Assembly (NCBI GenBank): GCA_036365455.1
Contig: JAWQUS010000023.1
Location: 310,001 to 374,000, forward strand
Direction: 5' to 3'
Source of the DNA: Macrosoma leucophasiata
Taxonomy: Eukaryota > Arthropoda > Insecta > Lepidoptera > Hedylidae
DNA length: 64,000 bases
Shown here: positions 53,575 to 64,000 of the stretch, piece after piece
Position numbering within the stretch: the stretch's first letter is position 1
How the letters are laid out: each line of letters starts with the position of its first letter
Notes under the pieces: model-generated
Told to the model about the DNA's origin: nothing
The model's database searches: none
What the model saw: only the letters and a program-made list of their open reading frames with translations
Position numbers and translations under genes: made by a program

Positions 53575-54320
53575 CAAATCTTTCCTATTATTATTATTTC
53601 GCATTAACACATGCTTGTGAAATATATTTTATTTTTAAAGAAAAATGGAAAGAAAAATTTGACTTCAGGCGAGACTCGAACTCGCGACCTACTGGTAATC
53701 TAGTCCAGCCGCTCTTCCAATTGAGCTACTGAAGCCCTGCCCGATTTGTCAAATCTTTCCTTCACATCTATTGCATTGCTTTATGTTAGCAGCAGCGCCA
53801 TCTATTACCAACTATGCTAGTTAGGCAACCGATATAATAGACTTTTCAGTTTATTGAATATATTTTATTTTTAAAGAAAAATGGAAAGAAAAATTTGACT
53901 TCAGGCGAGACTAGCTCAATTGGAAGAGCGGCTGGACTAGATTCCCAGTAGGTCGCGAGTTCGAGTCTCGCCTGAAGTCAAATTTTTCTTTCCATTTTTC
54001 TTTAAAAATAAAATATATTTCACAAGCATGTGTTAATGCGAAATAATATAAAACAATTATTAAGGGTAAAAGCGTCTTCTTTACGATATTCAATAAACTG
54101 AAAAGTCTATTATATCGGTTGCCTAACTAGCATAGTTGGTAATAGATGGCGCTGCTGCTACCATAAAGCAATGCAATAGATGTGAAGGAAAGATTTGACA
54201 AATCGGGCAGGGCTTCAGTAGCTCAATTGGAAGAGCGGCTGGACTAGATTCCCAGTAGGTCGCGAGTTCGAGTCTCGCCTGAAGTCAAATTTTTCTTTCC
54301 ATTTTTCTTTAAAAATAGAG
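53575..54320. repeat. tRNA-A cluster: inverted and tandem units
   Basis: A minus unit (core 53735-53662) and a second minus tail piece (to about 53912) abut plus units. A plus core (53913-53978) lacks its 5' acceptor half at the junction. A complete plus core (54212-54285) lies 307 bp further on. The segment between the plus cores holds the unit's tail and head (GTAAAAGCGTCTTCTTTACG, TCTATTATATCGGTTGCC, GATGGCGCTGCTGCTACCA), so the units are true tandem repeats. Confidence 0.9.
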
Positions 54321-55124
54321 TTATCCAATGTGATTAAAATGTAAAAAGAAAAAATCGGTTGTTCTGAGAAAACAGGCAGTTACCTACAAGGCGTGTGCAT
54401 GACACACACCTCCGTTACTGGCTTTTAGGGTTGCTATCTTCTAATAAAAGAAAAACCTGAATTTTCAAATTTCTTATGTTTTTACATTTGGATACTAATC
54501 TGGCGCTATCTAGCACTCCACATTCACTGCCTACCCCGTACGTTACATACATACATTCAAATAACCTAGCAATGGGTTGACCTGGCCTTGGACTGTTTTA
54601 GGTACAAAAAAGGTTTTTAAAAAAAAAATATTGTCGATTCATATTTAAATTTAGAAATTAACTTTTATCTTCTCCAAAACAATTGACAAGCGCTTTTATT
54701 AGCTTTCCAGATAGTTAGCATCTTTTTTAATTGAAGACTTTTGCACATAAAAATCAGCTGCCAGCCGTAGCACCATCTTATACGTACCATTACAACTTTC
54801 TTACGAAGTAGTATACTAAATCTACGGCACTAACCTAACTTAACCGCTAGTGTGTGAGGGTCAGATCTGGCAGGCATCAAGGATAGCAGCCCGGTTAGCT
54901 TCTACAGTAACGAGCAAAACATTACACGGTGATGACGAAAAAAAAACGATAACTATCTTTAAGTTATATTTAAATGTCAAGGCAGGGTTCTTACACACAC
55001 AGACCCACATATTGTTAGATTATCACTTATACCTACCGTTTGTGGCTTCGCTGATTTGTTTTATCCTTCTTTTTCACGGCCTATCAATGTCTCATCATGT
55101 GTGTATACTTTACGATCACTTTAA
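54321..55124. other. No gene; LINE tail word
   Basis: GCACTCCACATTCACTGCCT, ACCCCG and TACATACATACATTC at 54503-54562 resemble the LINE tail at 2700-2755. The open frame at 54850-55134 has no domain. Confidence 0.4.
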
Positions 55125-55290
55125 CTGGTGGTAGAGTCCCGGTTTAGGGCTTCGAGGACGTAGACTCGTTATCTATCTAATCTATCTGCTGCCGAATTGT
55201 AGTGTTCAGCACTATCGTGTTCCGGTTAGATGGTAATGTATGGATCCGTAATAATTATCACAGAGACATAACAGCTAAGGTCTCTATTTT
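55125..55290 (+). repeat. Rep-D 5' part
   Basis: AACTGGTGGTAGAGTCCCGG, TTCAGCACTATCGTGTTCCG and TCACAGAGACATAACAGC. Confidence 0.8.
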
Positions 55291-56458
55291 ATTAAATCAC
55301 TTCAAGTCTTTTTCATTGCATATTTTTTTAATAAATTGTTTGGCACATTGTTATTTTTTTCCATTTTTTGGTTAGTTATCCTTTAAAAGTGGCCACCATG
55401 TTTAAAAATCATTTGTTGAAGTTACAATCCGCTTTTAAGCAAATCGACAGACAAATCAGTGATTTTGGAAGAGTTCCAATTTTTTTCTGATGAACTGAAC
55501 CCAAAAAATGAATGGAACAGTGGCTTTTATGCTGACCGTTAAACCGGTGGTAGCCAATGAGTCAGCGAAAACGGTGGCGCCTCTACCACCATTAGCAATA
55601 ATTCTTTACATTACACACCTACCGTCCTACCGTCTCATTATGGATGCCTTCGAGCGAAAATAATGATCTTTCAATATCCCGTATCATCCGTAATTAAGAA
55701 TGTAAACGCGGCCGTGAATGGGTGGGTCTATTTGTTGTTTAAGTCAGTGGCAAACAAGCGTGATATGTGAATACTGTAGCCTCTGTAGTTCCCAAACTTT
55801 TTTGAAAATTGAGCTCTTTAGGAAAAACAAAATATTTGACGGAGCCCTAAAACGAAACCTAGTACAGCGTTTTTTTGTGTACCCACTGTCAATTACCTAC
55901 CAATCATGTCATATTACTTACCAGCGCGGGGATTAAGTGTTTTTGTTGAACACAGTGATAACGACATGTAGTTGCATCTAATAAATCAATAGGTGCAGTG
56001 TAGGTCAAACCACACACACAGTACAGGGCTTTAAAATAGTATTTTAGATTCTAAAGTAGGTAAACTAAATTTTACATCCTGTTCAGACTTGTAGAGCAAA
56101 TACGGTATCTCGGCGCCTTTTCATTAATTTTATTTTAATAAAACCGATAGCGTTGTTAATCCGCGATATTTGCTGATAGTTGATACTCGTAGTTTGAATT
56201 TCTATCATCAACAGGTATAGTGTATTTGACACTATTTGAACTGTATTTATCAACCTCTAAATATCTCCCGTTGCTCTTATATCAGCGATCAAAACAACTG
56301 GCCAGATAATCGCAGTAAATAATGCACCAATAGTATAATAGTTCAATGAGGGGTATTTAACGGAGTTGCAGGGGGGACGCGGGAAGGGGCGGTAGAAAGT
56401 GGTTAAGTTTGAGAGATGTGAGTATCGATAAGGTAGACATCGATATTTTTAGTTCATA
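55291..56458. other. No gene; Rep-D scraps
   Basis: ACCGGTGGTAGCC (~55542) and GCCTCTACCACC (~55578) look like two opposed Rep-D 5' ends about 45 bp apart. The rest is unrecognised. A TATCGATA lies near 56424. Confidence 0.4.
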
Positions 56459-56705
56459 CTAGCTGACCCGGCAAACTTCGTATTGCTTCACAATGAAATA
56501 ATGTGTCAAAGGTTTGATATGTACGGACTATTTGTATGGAAAAATGAAATAGTGGTTTTTACAAATTTCCCTTCATACTTTCTTACCATTTAAACCTTCC
56601 CTGGACTTCCAAAAAATATTCAAAACCAAAATTAGCCAAATCGGTCCAGCCGTGTTGGAGTTTTCGCGAGACTAACGAACAGCAAATGATTTTTATATAT
56701 ATAGA
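56459..56705 (-). mobile_element. Hel-1, complete non-autonomous Helitron
   Basis: Read in reverse, the 247-bp element begins TCTATATATATAAAAATC and ends GCCGGGTCAGCTAG. It sits between A and T, exactly the Helitron rule (5' TC, 3' CTRR, insertion between A and T, no duplication). The 3' part GGGTCAGCTAGT matches the lepidopteran Lep1-type Helitron terminus. No coding capacity. Confidence 0.85.
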
Positions 56706-56924
56706 TTATCGGTATTCGTGTTCGGTGGTTTAAACTTAGTAAATTCACATTGATGGACATAGTCTCTTATGATGACTGTCTCGTAGGTCCTGTGGTCCTA
56801 TGGCGAAGCTGAAGCTGCTCGGCTATTGATCGGACCCGATGGTCCAAACATCAACGGCCGAGAAAAATTTGTATTGTTTTTATTTGTCTGTGAGGAGGTG
56901 CCCAATATTAGCCCAAAGTCTGCT
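56706..56924. other. No gene seen
   Basis: Unrecognised. Confidence 0.4.
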
Positions 56925-57070
56925 TCAGAGAGAACGTAAAGCCGTCATAGTGAAAGAAAAATTCGACAGTTGGGAGTGAACTTCGGTAGCTCAGTTGGGA
57001 GAGCAGCTGGACTAGAGACCCCAGTGGTCGTGGGTTCAGGTTCCGCCTGAAGTTAAGTTTTTCTTTCCGT
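56925..57070 (+). repeat. tRNA-A repeat, divergent solitary copy
   Basis: The core at 56980-57053 (ACTTCGGTAGCTCAGTTGGG, GGTCGTGGGTTCAGG, CCGCCTGAAGT) is followed by TAAGTTTTTCTTTCCG. It has GTAGCTCAGTTGG where the other copies have GTAGCTCAATTGG, closer to a real tRNA A-box, so it may represent an older subfamily. Confidence 0.75.
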
Positions 57071-57629
57071 TTGAATTAAACAAAAAGGTAAGAACATGTA
57101 AGTACCTTGGTTTATTTCGAGTTTTTGTTGTTTTAAATTAAAGCTTAAATACCTAGGCTGTTATCGCTTACATACTATCGCCCTAGCTGACAGGATGCCT
57201 GTTCCCTACTTTGTTCTCAAATTTAATGATTTTCCAATACAAAATGAAACGATAGTAAATATTGCAACAGTAAATATCGTTGGCAGTTATCGGTGTTTTT
57301 CAGCGGAAACATCGAATCTAGTGCATCCCTAGTTGAGTTATTGGCCGAGATTACTGCGCCGGCGCACCGTGGACACCACGGTAGGGATGTGAGATGCAGT
57401 AACAGTCGATAATGAATGGATAGAGACCGGCACTTATCTATCTGATGGTACGCGGTCATTGCTTTTCTACTATGAATATAAAGTTTTTATTGAAAGTATC
57501 GCATATATTTTTATCGAATAGAAAATACGAGAAGACGCTTAAGTATTCATTTAAGTACCCTACTACCTAAGTTAAGTAATAAAAGTTGAAATTTGCCAGT
57601 CATCTAAAGAAAGAGGAAGAACACAACAT
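57071..57629. other. No gene seen
   Basis: The palindrome CTGCGCCGGCGCAC lies near 57354. An open frame at 57223-57459 has no domain. Confidence 0.4.
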
Positions 57630-57960
57630 CTATACATATATATAAAATTGGAGTGTATGTTTGTAATATAAAAATAATCGCTTTTTACTAAATGCATGTT
57701 CCATGTTTACACGGTACATATACCAAAACAACATTTTTCTCAATTTTTGTCTGTCTGTCTGTCTGTTTGTTCCCGCTAATCTCAAGAACGGCAGATAGCT
57801 GATATAATAAAGAGTAACTTAGGCTACTTTTATACTAGCTGCGCCCACGACTTCGTCCGGGTAGATACTGAACAATCTTATTTTTTTCACGTGGGCGACG
57901 TCGCGGGCACGGTTAGTTGAAAAATAAAAATTGATACACAGAGTGAAAGCCCTTGGCATC
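57630..57960. mobile_element. Two Helitron-like ends in opposite orientation
   Basis: 57632-57830 starts TCTATACATATATATAAAA and contains TTGTTCCCGCTAATCTCAAG. At 57836, CTAGCTGCGCCCACGACTTC and GTCCGGGTAG is the reverse of a CTAG 3' end, extending to about 57960. Confidence 0.5.
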
Positions 57961-58406
57961 TGTCAACGAACTATAAACAAATTTCTGACAAGTAACAATA
58001 CCTATAGGTATCTTTACTTGTCAAGATCTTGGTGCTCCTCCTTAAAACCGATTTCACTTGTAATCGTAGGCTCGAGACCACAGAACCTGAAAAGCAGTTG
58101 ATAAGTCCAGTTGATTTTTAAAAATCGTTCCCCCCATTGTTTGGGATCGACACCCATAACCTGTAAGCATCACATTTGTTTTTATCCTATTAAATTTCTT
58201 ACTGAGAATTTTGTTCCAATTGATTTCATAGAGAGCTTACGCAAGCTTTAAGGTATTTCAATCAAAGATCACGAGCACTCCTCACGCGATGCCGCGTCTC
58301 TTGAACTCTACATTTTAACTATAGCTTTGCTTTACATGTGCCTACCTAAAAGTTGCATAGTTAATCAAGTACCTAAGAGTAACTATTGATCAAATTAAAT
58401 AAAACT
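57961..58406. other. No gene; possible Penelope tail relic
   Basis: CCTGAAAAGCAGTTGATAAG, CCAGTTGATTTTTAAAAATC near 58085-58130 resembles the Penelope 3' UTR (GCTGAAAAGCGACCG, GGTTGATTTTAAAAATC at 33197-33236). Confidence 0.35.
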
Positions 58407-58634
58407 TTTGGGGCACAGTGCAAATATGAACAGTGTGGAAACTACGTACAAATCCTTGAAAAGTCACACTCACACAAATATGCGCATCGACGAGGCCTCT
58501 AAGCGGTTCTCGCGGTGCTGCAGTACTGAGTCACTCGCTACATCGAGCGTCGATGCGCATGTTTGTGTTAGTGTGCCATTTCGAACGTTTTGTACGTAGT
58601 TTCCATACTGTTCATATGTGTATTGTGTTTGGGG
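58407..58634. mobile_element. 214-bp foldback MITE, hAT-like
   Basis: TTTGGGG flanks both sides (58407-58413, 58628-58634). The left end CACAGTGCAAATATGAACAG pairs with the right end, which read inward is CACAATACACATATGAACAG. Complementarity continues through TGGAAACTACGTACAAA and, after a diverged gap, CACA...ATGCGCATCGACG, giving ~80-bp arms. A 7-bp identical duplication (8 bp with one mismatch) and CA..TG termini suggest a hAT-like MITE. An open frame across it is fortuitous. Confidence 0.85.
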
Positions 58635-59061
58635 TGTGAATTATTTACAAGAATCAATTGTTTAATAATCCTATCAAGTAAGTGGTCGGCTCGTTTGTAT
58701 GTTACAATACAGGCTTTAAGATCTAATTTATAATCCGTTGCTTTATCACTAACAGAAACTCTTAAATCTTTATGTCTATATTGTGAATAGGATATTGTTT
58801 CGATTAAAACAATACAATTTAGTGATCGAATGAAGGAATTAATATATATATGTAAGTATATTAAAACACAAAAATTACAATTCGATTAGCAGTTTCTCCG
58901 TTATTTATCTATTTCTTGCATTCTTTATGTTAGAGTTCGCAGCTTTCCTTGGGTTCATTTTAGATATTTTTGCGGGAACATAAAATATTAATTTATCATT
59001 TATCATTAACACCAATGAATATGAAATAATTTTAAATAAATGCAACGCGTGAAGTGTGCAT
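58635..59061. other. No gene seen
   Basis: AT-rich. Confidence 0.4.
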
Positions 59062-59425
59062 GGCCCGGCGGCTGGTGTAGATCATAAGCGATCTACTCGG
59101 TTAAGCACTACGGCTGCGGTCGGGTAGTGTGATGGGTGACCGCTAGTGGCAAATTAAATGCGCGTTTCCGTGCTTCAGTGGGCACGTTAAGCCGTCGGTT
59201 CCGGTTGCTATCGATAGATAGCAGTCGTTAAACCTTGTCAGAGGCCTTATTGGCGGTGAAAACATCCGACAGCGGGTTGGCCACTAACCCACCCACCTCC
59301 ACCAATCCGCATTGGAGCAGCGTGGTGGAGTAAGCTCCAGGCCTCCCTCCAAAAAAAGGGGAGAGACTCGTGCCCAGCAGTGGGACGTATAAAGGGTTGC
59401 CATTATTATTATTATTATATTATTA
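59062..59425 (+). repeat. 5S-SINE, copy 2
   Basis: The head has GGTTAAGCA at 59099-59107 and GATGGGTGACCGC at 59131-59143, 23 bases apart as in 5S rRNA boxes A and C. The body is ATAGATAGCAGTCGTTAAAC, CCGACAGCGGGTTGGCCAC, CCAATCCGCATTGGAGCAGC and CCCAGCAGTGGGACGTATAA, ending in (ATT)n. It keeps a simple-repeat tail that the 17.2 kb copy lacks. Confidence 0.8.
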
Positions 59426-62400
59426 AATGCAACGCTACGCGATTTTCCTAATAAGAATTAAGTTAAGTCTGGTGTATTCTTGCTCGAGCCTCGACATTCA
59501 ATTCGTAATAACATAAAGCATGAAGCATTTCATTCCCACATATATTTGTAACTTTGTACGATATTGAAACTTTAACTTTACGGCATAATGACATGTTTTA
59601 TCCGATATTAAGTGGTCATAATATAAATATAAGGGCGTTATAATATTCAAGATGGGTGGCCGCACTGGCCGCACTGGCCCGCTGTTGACAAGCTACAAAT
59701 AAATGGTATAAGATATCTCAAGATCAAAGGTTTGGGACTTGTTAAAAGAATGTTTATCCAATGGTAAGTAATAATGCTTAGATTAAAATATAACTTCATG
59801 CCTTCTTCAGAGAGGTAGGCATACTAGGAATAAATATACGCATCTAAGATGCGTGTAAAATGTGACACAGCCACGATTCGAGGTTATTCGTCAACTCGAC
59901 ACAAATGACCGCACACACGTGTCTCCAGTTGGTGAAACTTGAATGAGTTACGTTTGAGTTTAACGTAATGAGGGTAAGTAACTTAATCATGTTAGTCTAT
60001 TATCATATTTTTTAACCTAAGGTCTGAAAATTGAGCCCCCTTTAAATTGAAAGGACCTCAGAAGTAACAGAATAAGTTCTTTAAATTTTAAATATTTGAT
60101 TAGGCTTAGAAACGTACAGGGTACAGGTTTTATACATTTTATGGTTAAAAGATATCTGGTTAATTTTGTAACAAAATTTATACAAATATTTCGCATACAC
60201 ACCACTATATCACTAGTCTACCTTTTCGAGAAGCACAGGATGATACGAAAATTGCGGCGTATCTCAATCAACTGGGAACCAGTCCAACCAATATGAATCA
60301 AATAAATAATTTGAGTTAACGTGGTTCAATATATCGATAGATTGAAGGTAGCTAATGGCTCTCGAAAAACATAGACCTAGTGGAAACAAGCTAGCGACTC
60401 TAATTAATGGGAACCGGTTCGATTCCACGGCCCGACTCCAATTACAAATTGAATAAATTCAATCAAGGCTCATCTGCGTATTTAAGCGGATTCAAACGGT
60501 GAAAAAATCGTGAAGCGCGAGTGATCTGCTCAGGGTTCTGTAGGAGTCATTAGATGTATAGAAGACGCAAAACTTGAATAGATATATAGTCCGTTTGTCC
60601 AAATAACAGAAATAAAAATGTTATTGATAAACTTTATTTTACTTTTTGCAATAAAATACAACAAAATACCAACTTGCCAAAATTTTCTTTTTCATTATAC
60701 TGTATCATCTTTAAGTGGCGTTAACGACATTTATTGCCAACAATGCTAGTTGTGTAACCGATGTAATAAACTTTTCAGTTTATTAAATAACGTAAAGATG
60801 TCGCTGTATCTTCAATAATTAACAGATTGTATTTAACTTTTTGCAATTGCGACTGGATAAGTGATTCAGGCAAATTTATCTTTATTTCTATAAAGATTCG
60901 TATAAATGTAAGTCGTACTGTTTATGTACCATAAAACTCAAAATGTAATCAACGGAAGGACTTACTTGCTTGGCTTGAGACCTATAATAATATGAATACG
61001 TTAGTTCATGAAATGTAAAATCTTCGTCGGCAAATATAATTAACACCGGACTAATCCACAGCGTAACTTTTGTCATGTTAGGTAAATAATTCGTGTGACA
61101 CTCAAGTCTCATTCCATATACGGAATGGAATATTGGTTCAAGTATTTTATAAATAAATTATTCTTTCCCATTTCCAGCTACAACCGACACAATCGCCCGT
61201 CGATCCCAAGATACGTTACGTTACATAATATTTCGTTAAGGGAAATCAAACAGTCTTAGATTTCAAAGCACTCAAGTGTTTGTTCAGCGACACGTTAATT
61301 CGGCCCACAGTGCGGCGGGACCCTAATTTGTTTGCTCGCCAAATGTTTGGTAAAGGCGAGACAAAAAGTGGAGTTTGCTGTTGCATTAGCGAGACGTGTC
61401 CGCGACTGTACACGCTCAAGCTCAAGTGCTGTGCTTGTGTAATATTCTGTCGATATTTTTTTTATTGTCAAGTACCTACCTACTTGAAAATTAATCAATC
61501 TGCGTCAAACTTTTTCGACGCAATTTAGTTGCGCCTTTATAATTAATACCTATTACATTTTCATAATTCATAATTTAAAAACATTTTATTTTATATTAAC
61601 ATTATATAATTCTTTTAATATTAAGTAAAAACTAGCATATATCAATATGCTATTTTAAGCCCAAGGTGTTATGGCTCTGAGCCGGAAATTACAGGGCCTT
61701 AGGTATGTTTGTTTTCAATTATGACAACGATTTATCTTCTTTTAACTGATAAAACTATAATCGATAATCGATCTATGATCGAAATGAAATCGATAACATT
61801 ATTAGTAATGGAGTCGTCCTTCATTATTAATAATGTTTATAGTCAGTTATCATGATAAACTAACTTCTCTTTTGAAATAAAATACAGTGATGCAACCAAA
61901 CAGAGCTTCTCCATTAAAGTGGTGCGTATTGGCAATTTCGGTATGGAAAATTAAAATTAATTGTAGCAAATCTCAACGAAACACATCATATGTTACATCA
62001 TTCCCTCATGGCTCTATAAGTGCAAGGCTATAAAGCTATAAAACTGAAATCCGTAATTCTGAGAGATATAATTTAATTCGCATTTCTATTCATCATACGC
62101 GTTTTATTGCAGCACAAAAGCACTCATCTTTAATTTCTTTTATAGCTACCAGAAGAGCACTTACAAGAAAAATTTTAGGAATACCAACCGAGTATAATTT
62201 AAGTGAATCAGTAAATTTGGATGGACATTAAAACGGTACGATTATAGGAACGGTTCGCCGCGTGACGAATTTTGTTGCCGTTTATTATATCGAATGGTAG
62301 TGTAATGGCGTATTCAATTTTTATCTATCTCTCGTAAAACCGAGTGAACTAGTCAGCCAGTGAATGGAATCCACATGCACTTTGCGTTTTGTTCCGCTCT

Positions 62401-62718
62401 GACGATATGGTACTATTTTGATCACTTTTTATTGTGGCGTCACATAAAAGCTACTTGGAATGCATCGCTTGGTTCCTCATAACACCATTTCAAAGTACCG
62501 ACTGATACGTCTGATATGATTTTATGTTGTAGTTAAACTACTCCCCATTCGATTTTTGACGTCAGAAATTAAATTTAAGATCAATAAAATTGGAATAAAT
62601 ACTCGATAATTTAGTAATATATTTAGTAGGTTGTTACCGCACATTTTGCTTATTCATTGTTATTAGTTATTAGGATGTTAGCATGTTATACCTACATACA
62701 ACTAGTACTACTATTTTT
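59426..62718. other. No gene; scattered repeat scraps
   Basis: 59790-59880: SINE-C 3' relic (ATAACTTCATGCCTTCTTC, AGGTAGGCATAC). 60715-60830: tRNA-A head in reverse (ATTGCCAACAATGCTAGTTG, AACTTTTCAGTTTATTAAAT). 61662-61705: Rep-D scrap (CAAGGTGTTATGGCTCTGAG, GGAAATTACAGGGCC). 59655-59690 has a short GGCCGCACT duplication. Small open frames (60096-60296, 60888-61112, 61280-61528) have no known domains. Confidence 0.45.
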
Positions 62719-62995
62719 TACTGGTGGTAGAGTTCAGTGTAGGAGCTCGAGGGCGTAGGCATCATGACATTACGTAATCTATCCCGCCAAATGGTATTGT
62801 TCAGCACTATCGTGTTCCGGTTAGATAATAGTAATGTATGGTCCCGTAATAACCATCATAAAGACATAACAAAATTAACAACTAAGATCTTTGGGGTGGC
62901 AACGCACCTGCATTTTGACCTCTGGTCTTTGTGTAAGGATCCATAGGCTGCAGTCACCATGTGAGCTGCATGCTTGTTTGCCATCTTCATTATAA
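62719..62995 (+). repeat. Rep-D, near full-length
   Basis: TTACTGGTGGTAGAGTTCAG, GTTCAGCACTATCGTGTTCC, GCATTTTGACCTCTGGTCTT, GCATGCTTGTTTGCCATCTT. Confidence 0.85.
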
Positions 62996-63708
62996 AATAC
63001 AAAGTACCTAAGTAAGAGGCAAACGTTTATGTTTTAAAAGTAAAATAAAGTTTAAACTAACCATTGTCAATAACTATAGATCTAAAGACTATTTAGGAAA
63101 CATAAAAATATCATAGAGACGTTAATATTTTAATAAGTATGTCAATTCGCTTGTCAAAATATGATATATTCGTGTTTGTAACTAATTAACATAAATTACA
63201 ACTTAACTCTAAATGGCTTACTGATGATGATATCCCAAAAATATAATTATAATTATAATCAGTATATTATATTAGTATTATCATTTATATCAGTATTTTA
63301 ATAGGTTTGCTTTTTACGGCTGAATGAATAAAATTAATATTATCACACGTACGTCATAATCTACACCAACACACTAGTCAAATAGTGAGTACCTACCTAT
63401 ACAATACTATATGCAAAATATTTATTTATTCAATACCTAGCTCCTTCAACAAAACGAAGAGTAACCACTTATATAAAATTACGCAAGTAGGGTAAGTTAG
63501 AGTATGTAACTCGTTTTTTCAAAATATCGACTATCGATAGAACACTATTGCGGCTGGTTGCAAACCCTTACCTGTAATTAACCTGTATTTCACGATTTTC
63601 TAAAGTACATAAATAGTAAAATAGGGGTTTGGCACCTTGGAACCTTGAAAGATGCGTGTGGTGCTCTTATTTTATTTTATTTTCTTGATGTATTTTTGAG
63701 TTATATTA
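62996..63708. other. No gene seen
   Basis: AT-rich, unrecognised. Confidence 0.4.
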
Positions 63709-63977
63709 AATAAAGTTGGTGGCATTTTGTTTGATATAAGCTTATTATAGTGCTCGTGTATAGTGAAATAGAATAACAGTGCGAAAACACATTTTTTCGG
63801 GTTGCCTCCAAAACTTCATTGTAAATGTTTTGGTAAAGAAGCCATCGCTGTACTAGAATTACTGACTGTGACTGACTGACTGACGGACTGACGACTCTGA
63901 CTTTTACGTTGCTTAATACGATTACGAAATATCGTTTTACTTGACACGGGCATGCATAATAAGCGATGCCATAAAAT
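63709..63977 (-). repeat. ~270 bp repeat, inverted partner of 47286-47562
   Basis: AAGTTGGTGGCATTTTGTTT, GTATAGTGAAATAGAATAAC, CGGGTTGCCTCCAAAACTTC, a GACTGACTGACTGAC tract, GAAATATCGTTTTACTTGAC and AAGCGATGCCAT are the reverse complement of the 47.3 kb copy. Confidence 0.8.
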
Positions 63978-64000
63978 TAAAAAAAAAAATAGTAAAATAA

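Noticed and set aside
53484..54093. Pair of similar proteins on opposite strands
   Set aside because: Both frames (ALTHACEIYFIFKEKWKEKF) are translations of the inverted tRNA-A units.
58408..58599. 63-codon frame
   Set aside because: Runs along the arms of the foldback MITE.
59099..59143. Functional 5S rRNA gene
   Set aside because: Only promoter-box regions match, and the rest of 5S is missing or replaced by a SINE body.

Overview
The window looks like nuclear DNA from a moth or butterfly. The base composition is AT-rich. It carries Lep1-like Helitron ends (GGGTCAGCTAG before a T), the widespread lepidopteran tail motif CCACTGCTGG, several tRNA-derived SINE families, and many insect non-LTR retrotransposon pieces. 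I found no host protein-coding gene. The only host gene I can support is a tRNA-Asp(GTC) on the minus strand at 37182-37253. The window is best read as a repeat-filled intergenic or large intronic stretch; a possible GC-rich 5' exon or promoter near 44.3 kb is the only weak sign of a host transcription unit.

Short names used below. Rep-D: a ~285 bp interspersed repeat beginning ACTGGTGGTAGAGC and ending in an A-rich tail, more than 20 copies. tRNA-A: a ~300 bp repeat with a tRNA-like core (perhaps tRNA-Tyr derived). SINE-B and SINE-C: two further SINEs with tRNA-like heads. 5S-SINE: a SINE with a 5S rRNA-like head. Hel-1 and Hel-2: short non-autonomous Helitron-like repeats.

Layout. 1-8.4 kb: scattered SINEs, Rep-D and LINE tails. 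8.45-12.06 kb: a nearly full-length but frameshifted Jockey-like LINE with a GC-rich 5' region. 12.5-14.7 kb: a three-layer nest, a Rep-D copy split by a 5'-truncated LINE with an open RT frame and then by a SINE-B, each with a short target duplication. 15-29 kb: SINEs, Helitrons, a 5S-SINE, TIR elements and decayed RT fragments. 29.04-31.62 kb: a piggyBac-like element with recognisable TIRs and TTAA-type sites, a broken transposase and a LINE inserted in it. 31.71-33.33 kb: a Penelope-like element consisting of two inverted copies of the GIY-YIG endonuclease region with a 14-bp target duplication. 34-45 kb: the tRNA gene, a 1.1 kb TIR element with an exact 8-bp duplication, and minisatellites. 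45-64 kb: a 13-copy 29-bp array, a tRNA-A inverted/tandem cluster, a hairpin MITE, a second 5S-SINE and inverted copies of a ~270 bp repeat.

The elements do not form a pathway. They record successive insertions, and several nests allow relative dating. The least ordinary items are the Penelope palindrome, a 23-bp remnant sharing termini and 8-bp duplications with the 1.1 kb TIR element, the 5S-headed SINE, and a Rep-D pair enclosed by a ~50 bp inverted repeat.
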